Positions 1-10,931 of a stretch of 30,337 nucleotides of DNA are shown in pieces. A model generated the notes under the pieces. It was not told where the DNA came from. It did not search any database and saw nothing but the letters and a program-made list of their open reading frames with translations. Made by a program: the position numbers and the translations under genes. Within the stretch, counting starts at the first letter, position 1; every line of letters begins with the position of its first letter. This stretch comes from JBBSEZ01 sp038239195 (GTDB taxonomy: Bacteria; Planctomycetota; Planctomycetia; Gemmatales; Gemmataceae): NCBI GenBank assembly GCA_038239195.1, contig JBBSEZ010000058.1, positions 1 through 30,337 of the forward strand, in the 5' to 3' direction.

Positions 1-157
1 CCCCCCCCCCCGCCGCCCCCCCCCGCGCGCCCGCCCCCACCCCCCCACCCCCCGGCCCCCCCGGGCGCCCCCCCCCCCGCCCCCCCACCCCCCCCCACCC
101 CTACCCCCCCCCTCACCCCGAGCGAAGCGAGTCATCGGGACGGAGGGAGGAGGTCTC
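1..157. other. C-homopolymer-like tract and cusA leader
   Basis: The first 118 or so bases are almost only C with scattered G and A; the first T is at about 102. No gene, promoter or ordinary codon pattern is visible here. It may be a sequencing or assembly artefact at a contig edge, or a genuine G-quadruplex-prone tract on the other strand. Ordinary sequence resumes near 119, and a strong purine-rich Shine-Dalgarno sequence, GGAGGGAGGAGG, lies just before the GTG at 158. The membrane-fusion (CusB/CzcB) gene normally found upstream of cusA is not in the window. Confidence 0.8.
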
Positions 158-3418
<3,261 letters not shown>

Positions 3419-3427
3419 GAGGAAGTG

Positions 3428-3790
3428 ATGAGAATGAACGGGAAGGCCACCGCGCTGTTCGCGCTGCTCGCGGCTGGCGCGCTGATCGCCGCTGGCTGCG
3501 GCGCGACGGACGGGGAAGCGAAGCAGGAAGGCGAGACGAAGCCGCCGGCAGGGGCCAAGGCGGACACCAAGCACGACGGGTGGTGGTGCGACGAGCACGG
3601 CATCCCGGAGGCGGAGTGCAGCATGTGCTCCGCCAAGGTGGCGAAGGCGTGCAAGGCCAAGGGCGACTGGTGCGCGGAGCACGAGCGGGCGAAGTCGCAG
3701 TGCTTCAAGTGCAACCCGAACCGGCAGGCGTTTTACGCCGCGAAGTACCGGGCGAAGTTCAAAAAGGAGCCGCCGCCCATCGAAGACTAG
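3428..3790 (+). CDS. Cys/His-rich periplasmic lipoprotein, probable metal binder
   Basis: A 120-residue protein starting with a lipoprotein signal (MRMNGK, hydrophobic run, AAGC with the lipidated Cys at about 24). After a charged linker there are two copies of the same pattern, C-x2-H-x6-C-x2-C: WCDEHGIPEAECSMC and WCAEHERAKSQCFKC, the latter followed by NP. This looks like a duplicated soft-metal or zinc site. As I recall, similar WC-x-EHG-x-PE-x2-C-x2-C segments occur at the N-terminus of planctomycete metal-efflux adaptor proteins. The gene follows cusA at once, with AGGAGG at 3417-3422 overlapping the cusA stop, so a role as metal chaperone or sensor for the pump is likely but inferred. 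ATG at 3428 gives the best spacing; ATG 3434 and GTG 3425 are alternatives. Confidence 0.8.
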   Translation: MRMNGKATALFALLAAGALIAAGCGATDGEAKQEGETKPPAGAKADTKHDGWWCDEHGIPEAECSMCSAKVAKACKAKGDWCAEHERAKSQCFKCNPNRQAFYAAKYRAKFKKEPPPIED

Positions 3791-3972
3791 ATGGGCGCTT
3801 CAGAAGTTCGTCGCCCGTGCGGCATCACACCAGCCCGCCGCGCCCGTTTTGAGACTGCGCGCGGTCTGGGTAGGAAATTCGGTTGTAGGCGAACAAAAAA
3901 TTCCCCAGGTGTAGCGGAGCCGTCCAGTACGCCGAACGGCGGCAAGAAACACCCGCACACCTGGGGGCTGTT
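3791..3972. other. intergenic gap with a 10-bp inverted repeat
   Basis: No convincing gene. CCCCAGGTGT at 3903-3912 and ACACCTGGGG at 3957-3966 form a perfect 10-bp inverted repeat with a 44-base loop, just ahead of the transposase remnant. It could be a terminator for the efflux operon or part of the end of the decayed insertion sequence. Confidence 0.5.
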
Positions 3973-4853
3973 ATGCTCTTCGCGTCTTCGCTGCCGCGCT
4001 TCAAGGCGTTCCTCGGCGCTTTCTGCTGCAAGGGCAGCGACCTGACCTGTTGCCTGCTCTTCCTCAACCCCTTCATCCTGCCCGCCTCGCGCCGCTCCGT
4101 CGCCGCCGCCTCCCGCTCGGTCCTCTCCGACTTGCGCAACGCCGGTTGGCTGCTCCGCTAGCTGGGCAGCTCCCCGCCCCCGCCGCCCTGCTCGCCGCCG
4201 CGTAGTTCCAACTGCGGGCCGCCGCCGAGGACGCCGACCGCCTACACCTCCTGCTGCTGGGCGCCACCATGCACGGCCAGCAGGGCAACCACACCCAGAA
4301 CACCACGGCCTGCGGCAACACCACCAAGCGGCCCAAGAAGTCCGGCCGCCACCAGAAGAAGCACCAGCGCCGCAGCGGCCACTGCTTCGTCTTCGCCCTC
4401 CTGCTGACCCCCAACGGCCTTCGCGTCCCTTATTGGCTTCCTTATTACACCGAGGCGCACTGCCGCGTGTTCGAGTGGCAGCACCTCTCGCAAGCCGACC
4501 TGGCTGCACGGCTGATCGACGGCATCCCTCTGCCCAAGCGCGGGCGGGTGGTAGTCGTCGGCGACACGGCCTTCGAGGCCAAGCAGGTGCGTCAGGCCTG
4601 CGCGCGGCGCGGCTGGCGCTGGGTGGTGCCGCTGAGCCCCGAGCGGGTGCTGGCCGGTCCCAAGGGAAGCCGCCCCAAGGTCCGCTCGCTGTACGGGCAA
4701 CTGACTGCCCCCGAGTTCCGCAAGGTGTCCTTTCGGCTCGATCAAGGGGAGCTGGCCGCCCTGGCGCGCGTCAGCCCGCCGCAAGCCAGGCCGCCCACCC
4801 GGAGCAGCCAGTCCCGGCGGTCCGGGCGCCCGTCGTCGGGCGGGGGGGAATGA
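3973..4853 (+). pseudogene. inactivated DDE transposase (IS4-like superfamily)
   Basis: Transposase remnant read in two frames. The N-terminal piece (MLFASSLPRFKAFLGAF..., from 3973) ends at a TAG at 4159-4161. The rest continues in another frame from about 4230, with MHGQQGNHTQNT, GHCFVFALLLTPNGLRVPYW and VVVGDTAFEAKQV, then PLSPERVLAGPKGSRPKVRSLYGQL, typical of a DDE transposase core with the second Asp in GDTAF. Just before MHGQQ, where I expect the first catalytic Asp (LDATMHGQQ), the codon at 4260-4262 is GGC (Gly). After about 4790 the frame becomes low-complexity and loses family likeness, so the C-terminal catalytic Glu region is missing. It cannot be active. Exact IS family is uncertain. 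Confidence 0.75.
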
Positions 4854-4873
4854 GGGGCCCTCATCTGACCCTC

Positions 4874-5320
4874 CTACGGCTTGAAATAGGCGTACCCAGC
4901 CTGCTGCGCGCGGATGACTTCCACCGCTCCCGACGGCACCGTCATGGCCCCCGCCAGCAGGTCGGCCTTCGCGACCGACTTCTCGCGCATCGTGTTCTCG
5001 CAAGCGGCGAAGCGGACGCCTTGCTTCAGCAGTTTCGCCACCTGGTCGGCGTGCTTCGTCTGGCCCTTCACGAGCAGAGCGAGGCCCGCCCCGTGGCAGA
5101 CCACCTCGACCTCCGCCTTGCCGTGGACCGCCTTCAAGACGTTCTCGACGTTCTTCAATCCGTGCCCCTGCCGCGCCGCGTCGGCGAAGTTGACGTGGAC
5201 CACCACCCGGAGGGGCGTGACCTCTTTCGCGGGCACCTTGTCGCCCGCGCGGAGGCCCGCTCGGGAGGAGGGAAGGGCCGCGGCCAGCAGGACAGCCAGG
5301 GAAAACGAAAGCCTTTTCAT
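4874..5320 (-). CDS. exported DsrE/DsrF-like sulfur-relay protein
   Basis: A 148-residue protein with a Sec signal peptide (MKRLSFSLAVLLAAALPSSRA) followed by a DsrE-like Rossmann-type domain: VVVHVNFAD, VEVVCHGAGLALLV and VRFAACENTM. The two cysteines, in VCHG and ACENT, sit where DsrE-like proteins often keep sulfur-handling cysteines. Proteins of this family bind or pass on sulfane sulfur or serve in oligomeric sulfur relays; an exported form would act in the periplasm. It is the last gene of the minus-strand sulfur island, 21 bases after the preceding gene, which supports a role in (per)sulfide handling. Family call good; precise substrate unknown. Confidence 0.75.
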   Translation of the reverse strand: MKRLSFSLAVLLAAALPSSRAGLRAGDKVPAKEVTPLRVVVHVNFADAARQGHGLKNVENVLKAVHGKAEVEVVCHGAGLALLVKGQTKHADQVAKLLKQGVRFAACENTMREKSVAKADLLAGAMTVPSGAVEVIRAQQAGYAYFKP

Positions 5321-5341
5321 CGGACCGATCTCTTGGGAAGT

Positions 5342-5839
5342 TTAGCGACGCAACGCGACGTTGACGACGTGATTGTCCTCGGCCTCGTCCTTGACCGCGA
5401 GCCCCTTGGAGAAGTGAACGAGGCGGACTTCCACCTTCTGCACGATGGGGTACTTGTCCAGCACCGCCCGGGCGATGCCGTGGGCCATGACGGAAAGCGT
5501 TGTCGGCTCACTGGCGGGCAGGTTCTTGCCTCCCACCTTCTGAACGAACTCGACCAGCTCGGGGTTGCCGATGCTCAGCGCGCCCCGGTCGTAATACTTG
5601 GCGTCCATGAGCCAGTACTTCACGTCAGCCCGGAACCGGCGCTTCGCGGGGTTGGGGTTGGGCGACCCTTTGTGGACCGCCACGTTCGTGAAGTGGACCT
5701 TGGTCACCGCGTTATACGTCTCCGCCAGGACGACCCTGGAGGTCGCCTTCTTCGCCTCGCCCGCCTGGGACGGCCCCCACAGCGCCGCCCCAGCCACGGC
5801 CAAGGCCATCAGAACAACAAGCCAGTGCCGCTTCTTCAT
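5342..5839 (-). CDS. secreted protein of unknown function, perhaps T-fold-like
   Basis: A 165-residue protein with a clear signal peptide (MKKRHWLVVLMALAVAGAALWGPSQAGEA). The mature part has alternating beta-like stretches around KVHFTNVAVH, RFRADVKYWLMDAKYY, a helix-like SVMAHGIARAVLDKYP, and VQKVEVRLVHFSKG. The order of strands and helices is loosely like a tunnelling-fold (FolB/uricase) unit, but I see no catalytic signature and do not assign a function. It begins with GGAGGG six bases before the ATG and 13 bases after the phosphoesterase stop, so it is co-transcribed with the sulfur genes on either side. Confidence 0.65.
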   Translation of the reverse strand: MKKRHWLVVLMALAVAGAALWGPSQAGEAKKATSRVVLAETYNAVTKVHFTNVAVHKGSPNPNPAKRRFRADVKYWLMDAKYYDRGALSIGNPELVEFVQKVGGKNLPASEPTTLSVMAHGIARAVLDKYPIVQKVEVRLVHFSKGLAVKDEAEDNHVVNVALRR

Positions 5840-5852
5840 CCCTTTCCCTCCT

Positions 5853-7343
5853 TCAGCGCTTCGGCGCCTTCGCCCGGGCGATCCGCCCGGGCGCCGGTGT
5901 GGACACCGGCGAGTTCTTCTCGATCCACGCCTCGATCATCTTGTACTGGGCCCCGCGCTCCCTGGCCCCCTCCCCGTGCAAGAACGCCTTGTAGTTGTGG
6001 CCGCCCTGGGCCAGCAGCGAGTTGGTCGCGACCGTGTAGTCCGTCCCCGGGGCCCAGCGCCCTTCAGTGCGCTCGACGTGCAGCACCCGGTGTCCCTTGG
6101 CCTTGCTCGGGTCGTAGCGGAAGCGAAGGCCGGACAGCTGGACCATGCCCCCGACCTTGACGGCCGGGTCGTCCGTGTAAGCGTTCTCGACCGCCTGCTC
6201 CAGCACCTCCAGAATGCGCGTGCCGGACAGCCGCATCGTCACCACCTTGCCTTCGTGGGGCACCAACTGCCGGAGCTGCGCGGCGGTGATAGGCCCCGGC
6301 GGGATCGCCACCCCGTAGCCGACGCCCGGCAGGAACGCCACGTCCGAGCGGGTGACGGCGCGCAGGACGTCGGCGAACAGGGAGTCGGCCGGCGACTCCT
6401 GGTCGCGCTTGCGGGCCTCCTGGCCTGCCAGCGTCTGCGCCCGCACCAGCCAGCCGGCCGCCCTGCCGACCACCTCGTCCAGGGCCTTGCGGTGGGGCGC
6501 GAGCAGTTTCTCGATCAACTTGGCGGTGGCCGGGTCGGACGGGATGCGGGCGTGGTCCAGCGGCACCAGGGTGCGCTTGTGGCCGGTGATCTTCCCGCGC
6601 GCCACCGTCAGGTCCAGCCGGCCGAGGTCCGAGCCGTGCGCGCCCGCCTGGACGATCAGCGTCCGCCCCACCCGGCCCGCACGCGGCATGCGGTTGTGGC
6701 TGTGGCCCCCGACGATGACGTCGATGCCCTCGACGGCCCGGGCCAGGTGCTGGTCGCCGCCCAGTCCCAGGTGGGACAGCAGCACGACCACCTCGGCCCC
6801 ATCCTTGCGCAGCGCGGGCAGCGTGCGGCGCACGGCGGCGGCGGGCTCCTGAAACTCCAGGTCGGCGACGTTCTTCGCCGCCGTTGTCCAGGGCGTCTTG
6901 GGGTAGGCAAGCCCCAGGATGCCCACGCCGACGCCGTCCACCTTGCGCACGACGTAAGGCTTCGTCGCCAGTTTGGCGCCCTTGCGCGCCACCAGGTTGG
7001 CGGCCACGACGGGGAACTTCGCCTCCTTGATCCGCTGGCGCAGCACGGCGCTGCCGAAGTCCGGCTCGTGGTTGCCGATCGCCATGGCGTTGTAGCCCAG
7101 GTGGTTCAGCAGGGCCAGCGGGGCGGCGCCCGTTGTCAAGTCGGCGATCATCGTGTCGCCAAGCAGGTCGCCCGCGTCCAGCAGCAGGCACCGATCGCGG
7201 CGGCCGGCGCGCACCGCCTTGATGGCCGATGCCAGCCGGTCCAGGCCGCCGACCTGCTTCCCGGCCAGGTCGCCCTCCCAGCCGCGCCAGCCGGTCAGAT
7301 GGCCGTGGAAGTCGTTGGTGTGAAGCAGGATGACCGTGGCCAT
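5853..7343 (-). CDS. 5'-nucleotidase/UshA-SoxB-family metallophosphoesterase
   Basis: A 496-residue two-domain phosphoesterase. The N-terminal calcineurin-like metal domain has LLHTNDFHGHL (Asp11, His13), LLDAGDLLGD, AIGNHEPDFG, LLSHLG and DVIVGGHSHN, all the ligands of the dimetal site. The C-terminal 5'-nucleotidase domain carries SDVAFLPGVGYG, GKVVTMRLSGTRILEVLE and NSLLAQGGHNYKAFLHG. Family members hydrolyse nucleotides or, in SoxB, thiosulfate linked to a carrier. The GNHE motif argues for the phosphatase side, because as I recall SoxB carries GHWE there; the location in a sulfur island is what makes SoxB worth considering. The ATG at 7343 is chosen for AGGAGG six bases upstream. No signal peptide is visible with this start, unlike UshA and SoxB, so it should be cytoplasmic. 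Confidence 0.85.
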   Translation of the reverse strand: MATVILLHTNDFHGHLTGWRGWEGDLAGKQVGGLDRLASAIKAVRAGRRDRCLLLDAGDLLGDTMIADLTTGAAPLALLNHLGYNAMAIGNHEPDFGSAVLRQRIKEAKFPVVAANLVARKGAKLATKPYVVRKVDGVGVGILGLAYPKTPWTTAAKNVADLEFQEPAAAVRRTLPALRKDGAEVVVLLSHLGLGGDQHLARAVEGIDVIVGGHSHNRMPRAGRVGRTLIVQAGAHGSDLGRLDLTVARGKITGHKRTLVPLDHARIPSDPATAKLIEKLLAPHRKALDEVVGRAAGWLVRAQTLAGQEARKRDQESPADSLFADVLRAVTRSDVAFLPGVGYGVAIPPGPITAAQLRQLVPHEGKVVTMRLSGTRILEVLEQAVENAYTDDPAVKVGGMVQLSGLRFRYDPSKAKGHRVLHVERTEGRWAPGTDYTVATNSLLAQGGHNYKAFLHGEGARERGAQYKMIEAWIEKNSPVSTPAPGRIARAKAPKR

Positions 7344-7434
7344 GCGCGCCTCCTTTCCAGATCGTGGCGAAGAGAATTTCCCTTTTCCCGAGCGGAGGGC
7401 CCTGTAGTGCGCCCCTTTCGGATGTGGGCGTTCT

Positions 7435-7488
7435 CCACGCCACGGCCTCACGGAACGCCCTCCGGCGTTCCGTGAGGCCGTGGCGTGG
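7435..7488. terminator. perfect 25-bp hairpin between two sulfur-island genes
   Basis: Arms 7435-7459 and 7464-7488 are exact reverse complements over 25 bases, separated by only CTCC. On the minus strand it lies 33 bases after the persulfide dioxygenase stop and about 90 bases before the phosphoesterase start. No clear T run follows, so it may be a processing or attenuation hairpin or a dispersed palindrome rather than a simple terminator. It may split the island into two expression units. Confidence 0.7.
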
Positions 7489-7520
7489 GCTGAATCGACG
7501 CGTTGTTCAGTTCGCGATCC

Positions 7521-9089
7521 TTAACGGTCGGTGTCCGACGCCTTCTTGGGCGCCGCGGGCTTCTGTGTCGGGTAGCCGCCCGCCTTCCACGCCTTCCAGC
7601 TCCCCGGCACGTTGTGGACCTTGGTAAACCCCTCGGCCTGGAGCAGACTGCCCGCCAGGCTGGCCCGGTAGCCGCTGTCGCAGTAGACCGCCAACGGCTT
7701 GCGCTTGTCGAGGCGAGCGAGCTTCCGGCCAAGTTCGGGCAGGAACACGTAACTGGCCCCCGGAACGTGGCCGCCGTCCCACTCCTGCGGCGTCCGCACG
7801 TCCAGCACCTGGAGGTCGCGCGGCGGCAGCGCGTCCTTCAGTTCGCGGACGGTCATCTGCGGCAGCGGCACCAGGGGCAGGCCGGCGTTGTCCCACTCCT
7901 CCATGCCGCCCAGCAGGTAGCCGGCGAACTTCGTGAAGCCCACCCGCACGAACTGGCTCAGGACCACCGGCAGGTCGGCGTCGCGCTCCAGCACCAGCAG
8001 GATCGGCTTCTGCGGGTCGAGCATCCAGCCCGCCCAGATCGACAGCTCCGCGCGGGGCCCGATGTTCAGCGCACCGGCGACGTGCCCACCGCCGAACGCC
8101 AGCATCTGGCGGTTGTCCACCAACTGGGCGGTGCCTGCCGCCACGGCCCTCTGGAATGCCCCGGGCGGCAGCGGCGGCGCCGTGGGCAGTCGGCCCAGCA
8201 CTCCCGGCCCGTCCGCGTTGACCTTCTTCACGCGCGGGTAGTAGCGCGGCTCCGGCGGCGCGGTGTCGAGGACGTACCGCACGAACTTCTTCAGGTCCTC
8301 GATCTGCAAGGCCGGGTTGAAGCGGCGCTCGTAGCCGACGGTGGTGACGAGCCGGTCGCCGATGTTGGCCCCGCAGGGCGAGCCGGCCCCGTGGGCGGGG
8401 TGGACGCGCACGCCGTCGTCGAGCTTGAGGAAGACGTCGTGCAGCGACCGGTAGAGTTGGTTCGCCAGCCCCTGCGTCTTGTCTCCGCCGAGCAGGTCGG
8501 GCCGGCCCACCGAGTCGGCGAACAGGCAGTCGCCGCTGAAGACGGCGAAGGGGCTGTCGGCGCGGTTGGACTCGGCGGCCAGGTAGGCCATGTGTTCGGG
8601 GGTGTGCCCGGGGGTGTGGCGGGCCGTCAGCACCACTCGGCCGAGGTCGATCCTGTCGCCGTTCCGGAGCCGTTCGTGGGCGTAGCCGTAGCGGGTGCCC
8701 CCTTCGGAACTCAGGTAGACCTTGGCGGTGCCGGTGCGGTCCGCCAGTTCGCGACAGCCAGAGACGAAGTCGGCGTGGTTGTGCGTCTCGATGGCGTGAG
8801 TGATCGACAGCTTGTGCTTGCGGGCCAACTCGATGTACACCTCGACATCCCGCCGGGGGTCGATGACGGCAGCCTTGCCGGTCGCCTTGTCCCCGATCAG
8901 GTACGACAGGTGGGCCACCCCCTCGGTGAACACCGTCTCGAAGATCATGCTGGCCGCCGGCTTGCTCTTCTTCTTGGGGGGGCGGGGGAGCTCGGCCGCC
9001 CCGAGGGCGACGGAGAAGTTTTCGTGGGCCAGCAGCAGGCCGCCCACGCCGGCGGTCGAGGTCAAAAACGCACGTCGGGAGGTCGTCAT
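7521..9089 (-). CDS. Tat-exported CstB-like persulfide dioxygenase-sulfurtransferase
   Basis: A 522-residue three-domain enzyme: a metallo-beta-lactamase-fold persulfide dioxygenase domain (about 48-290), a rhodanese-like domain without a catalytic cysteine (about 315-410), and a C-terminal rhodanese with the active Cys470 in AVYCDSGYRAS. Metal ligands of the mononuclear iron type are visible: THNHADF (His103, His105), TPGHTPEH (His162) and FSGDCLF (Asp187). The second-metal His of classical lactamases is Phe, as in persulfide dioxygenases. In the middle domain the Cys position reads LVLERD. This order matches CstB, which oxidises low-molecular-weight persulfide to thiosulfate. The N-terminus, TTSRRAFLTSTAGVGGLLL, is a twin-arginine signal, so the enzyme should act outside the cytoplasm. 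The ATG at 9089 is chosen because AAGGAG lies 9 bases upstream. Confidence 0.9.
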   Translation of the reverse strand: MTTSRRAFLTSTAGVGGLLLAHENFSVALGAAELPRPPKKKSKPAASMIFETVFTEGVAHLSYLIGDKATGKAAVIDPRRDVEVYIELARKHKLSITHAIETHNHADFVSGCRELADRTGTAKVYLSSEGGTRYGYAHERLRNGDRIDLGRVVLTARHTPGHTPEHMAYLAAESNRADSPFAVFSGDCLFADSVGRPDLLGGDKTQGLANQLYRSLHDVFLKLDDGVRVHPAHGAGSPCGANIGDRLVTTVGYERRFNPALQIEDLKKFVRYVLDTAPPEPRYYPRVKKVNADGPGVLGRLPTAPPLPPGAFQRAVAAGTAQLVDNRQMLAFGGGHVAGALNIGPRAELSIWAGWMLDPQKPILLVLERDADLPVVLSQFVRVGFTKFAGYLLGGMEEWDNAGLPLVPLPQMTVRELKDALPPRDLQVLDVRTPQEWDGGHVPGASYVFLPELGRKLARLDKRKPLAVYCDSGYRASLAGSLLQAEGFTKVHNVPGSWKAWKAGGYPTQKPAAPKKASDTDR

Positions 9090-9139
9090 GAGGAGCAACT
9101 CCTTCGCAGGTCAAGGAACAAGGGACACGATGCCGCCGG

Positions 9140-9541
9140 TCATCTGCTCACCGCGAGCAGGTAGACGGCCATCCCGACGCCGAGGGCGGCCAGCACGATG
9201 GACACGATGACGCCCAGGGGCAACGAGGGCGACCGGTAGGGCTCGCCCCGGCGCAGTCGGCGCAGGAAGCGGACGTGCTGGGCGGCGGCGAGCAGGTTCA
9301 CCGCGACGCCCAGGCCCAGCAGGGCCGAGCCGATCCACAGCGAGAGCCCGGTGGAGTGGGGCACGGGGGCGTGCCCCGCCAGGGCGACCTCGCGCAGGAA
9401 CAGGCCGAAGCGGGCGACGACGAAGCCGAAGCCCATCATGGCCAGGCCGGTCCGAATCCAGGCCAGCAACGTCCGCTCGGCCGCCAGCGCCACGCGCGGG
9501 TCTTCCGCCGCCTCTTTCTCCGGCCCTGCCGTCTCATTCAT
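9140..9541 (-). CDS. DUF202 (YidH-like) membrane protein
   Basis: A 133-residue protein with a short acidic head, then the DUF202 signature: ALAAERTLLAWIRTGLAMMGFGFVVARF as the first TM region, a second TM at SLWIGSALLGLGVAVNLLAA, and a third near the C-terminus (LGVIVSIVLAALGVGMAVYLL). The biochemical role of the family is not known to me. It sits between the YeeE-type transporters and the persulfide dioxygenase gene and has the same orientation, which suggests it belongs to the sulfur island. The ATG at 9541 removes an unlikely Arg/Ser-rich N-terminal extension; the ribosome binding site is G-rich but weak. Confidence 0.82.
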   Translation of the reverse strand: MNETAGPEKEAAEDPRVALAAERTLLAWIRTGLAMMGFGFVVARFGLFLREVALAGHAPVPHSTGLSLWIGSALLGLGVAVNLLAAAQHVRFLRRLRRGEPYRSPSLPLGVIVSIVLAALGVGMAVYLLAVSR

Positions 9542-9656
9542 GGTCGCCCCCCGGGCCTTGCCTGCGAACGTCGAGCTCGCCCGACGCGGCTGTCGTTGGC
9601 TCCGCTCGCACGAGCACCAGGCCGACTGCGCACAACGACCAGGGCCGCGCTCGGCC

Positions 9657-10292
9657 TCAAGAGCGGACATCAGGGCGCCAGGCCGCCACGCCGACGGAAG
9701 AGGCGCCTGCCTCCTCCACGGCCGCTATCCTTGCGGGCGCCTGGCGTGACGTGGCGGCTCGCCCCTGGCCCAGCACCAGCCAGAGCGCCAGGCCGCCCAG
9801 CGCCAGGCCCCCAACCCACAACCACGGCGAGGTCCCCGTTGCTCCGGGGAGCGTCACCTGGCCCCAGTCACCCAGGCCCTTGACGACCGGCTGGAGCGTG
9901 GGCCACAGCGCGACGAACGCGGCAGCGCCGGCGAGCATGCCGAGGACGCCAATCATGGCATCGCGGCGGCCCTCTCCGCACCCGGCCACGCCCGTGCCGG
10001 GGCAGTAGCCGAAAACCGCCATGCCGACGCCGAAGCACAGCCCGCCGACGAGGACGCCTCCGAGCAGGGCCGGCTTGACGTGCAGGTGGGCCAGCCCCAG
10101 CTCGACCAGCGCGTAGACGCCGACGGACCCGACGACCACTGCCGTCAGCATGACCTTGACCACGGTATAGTCCTTGAGCAGGAACTGCCCGAGGATGACG
10201 TGAAACTTCGCCACCCGCCCCTTCTGGAGCAGGAAACCGAAGGCGATCCCGGTGAGGAGGCCCAGGGCCAACTTCCACGGTGCTTCAAACAT
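9657..10292 (-). CDS. YeeE/YedE-family sulfur transporter, second half-protein
   Basis: A 211-residue multi-pass membrane protein of the YeeE/YedE type, which in characterised members moves thiosulfate or related sulfur compounds. Recognisable parts are GIAFGFLLQKGRVAKFHVILGQ, LKDYTVVKVMLTAVVVG and CFGVGMAVFGYCPGTGVAGCGEGRRDA, the last containing the conserved Cys-Pro-Gly-Thr-Gly segment. The family often occurs as two half-size proteins encoded together; this is the partner of the gene just upstream, whose stop it overlaps by 8 bases (ATG at 10292, upstream stop ending at 10285), a sign of translational coupling. The C-terminal 40 residues are hydrophilic and Ala-rich. Confidence 0.85.
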   Translation of the reverse strand: MFEAPWKLALGLLTGIAFGFLLQKGRVAKFHVILGQFLLKDYTVVKVMLTAVVVGSVGVYALVELGLAHLHVKPALLGGVLVGGLCFGVGMAVFGYCPGTGVAGCGEGRRDAMIGVLGMLAGAAAFVALWPTLQPVVKGLGDWGQVTLPGATGTSPWLWVGGLALGGLALWLVLGQGRAATSRQAPARIAAVEEAGASSVGVAAWRPDVRS

Positions 10293-10830
10293 GGTTCGCG
10301 CCCTCCCTGCCGTAGACGGCGAAGGCCGTCGCCGTCGCCACCGGGAAAATGACCCCAACGAACACCCAGCTCGAAACGGCCAGTTGCAGCGAGCCACTGA
10401 TGCCGTGGCCGCTGGTGCAGCCCTGTGCCAGCCGGGCCCCGAACATCATCAGGCCGGCCGCGAAAAAGGCGCCGGCGAAGCGCAGCGCTTTGCTGTCCCC
10501 GAACCGCCAGCGCCACAGCGGCGGGATGGCCTCGGTGGTGCGGTCGCCGGACAACCTGGCGCTGAGAAAGGCCCCGAGGAACACTCCCACGACCAGCGCC
10601 CACTCCCAGCCAACCTTTGGGGGCTTGCCTTTGGCTTCCTTCTCGGCGTAGTAGGGGTTGGCCTCCTCGACGCCAGGGGCGGCCTTCTCCGCGAGGGCCG
10701 CCGTATTCTCGAACGCCGTCGTGATGCCGAGCGGGCTGTCGGCGGTGGCGAAGGCAAACCAGCTCAACATGCCGAGGGCGGCCCCCACGGCGTAGGGCGA
10801 CCACGATTTCATCGTCAACGGGTTGGTCAT
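10285..10830 (-). CDS. YeeE/YedE-family sulfur transporter, first half-protein
   Basis: A 181-residue membrane protein with the family motif RLAQGCTSGHGISG (conserved Cys in a GC-x2-GH loop) between hydrophobic segments FAGAFFAAGLMMFGA and LAVSSWVFVGVIFPVATATA. The N-terminal TM (YAVGAALGMLSWFAF) is followed by a soluble loop of about 40 residues before EWALVVGVFLGAFLSARL. The conserved cysteines of this family are thought to interact with sulfur substrates as they pass. The start at 10830 has AAGGAGG seven bases upstream. Paired half-transporters next to a persulfide dioxygenase and an ArsR regulator resemble the bigR operon of Xylella and Agrobacterium. Confidence 0.87.
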   Translation of the reverse strand: MTNPLTMKSWSPYAVGAALGMLSWFAFATADSPLGITTAFENTAALAEKAAPGVEEANPYYAEKEAKGKPPKVGWEWALVVGVFLGAFLSARLSGDRTTEAIPPLWRWRFGDSKALRFAGAFFAAGLMMFGARLAQGCTSGHGISGSLQLAVSSWVFVGVIFPVATATAFAVYGREGANHV

Positions 10831-10931
10831 GGCCGAACCTCCTTATCCGCCTGCGTCTGCTCGAGCCCGGGCTGCGGTCGCTCGCGCTCGACCGAGCGCG
10901 TCGAGGTGTCCGACGGACACCCGAAGGGCGT

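Noticed and set aside
3791..4045. An 84-codon frame starting at the base after the lipoprotein stop
   Set aside because: Basic low-complexity translation without ribosome binding site, overlapping the transposase remnant in another frame.
5853..7343. Calling the phosphoesterase soxB
   Set aside because: GNHE motif and missing signal peptide favour a general 5'-nucleotidase-family enzyme; no other sox gene is present.
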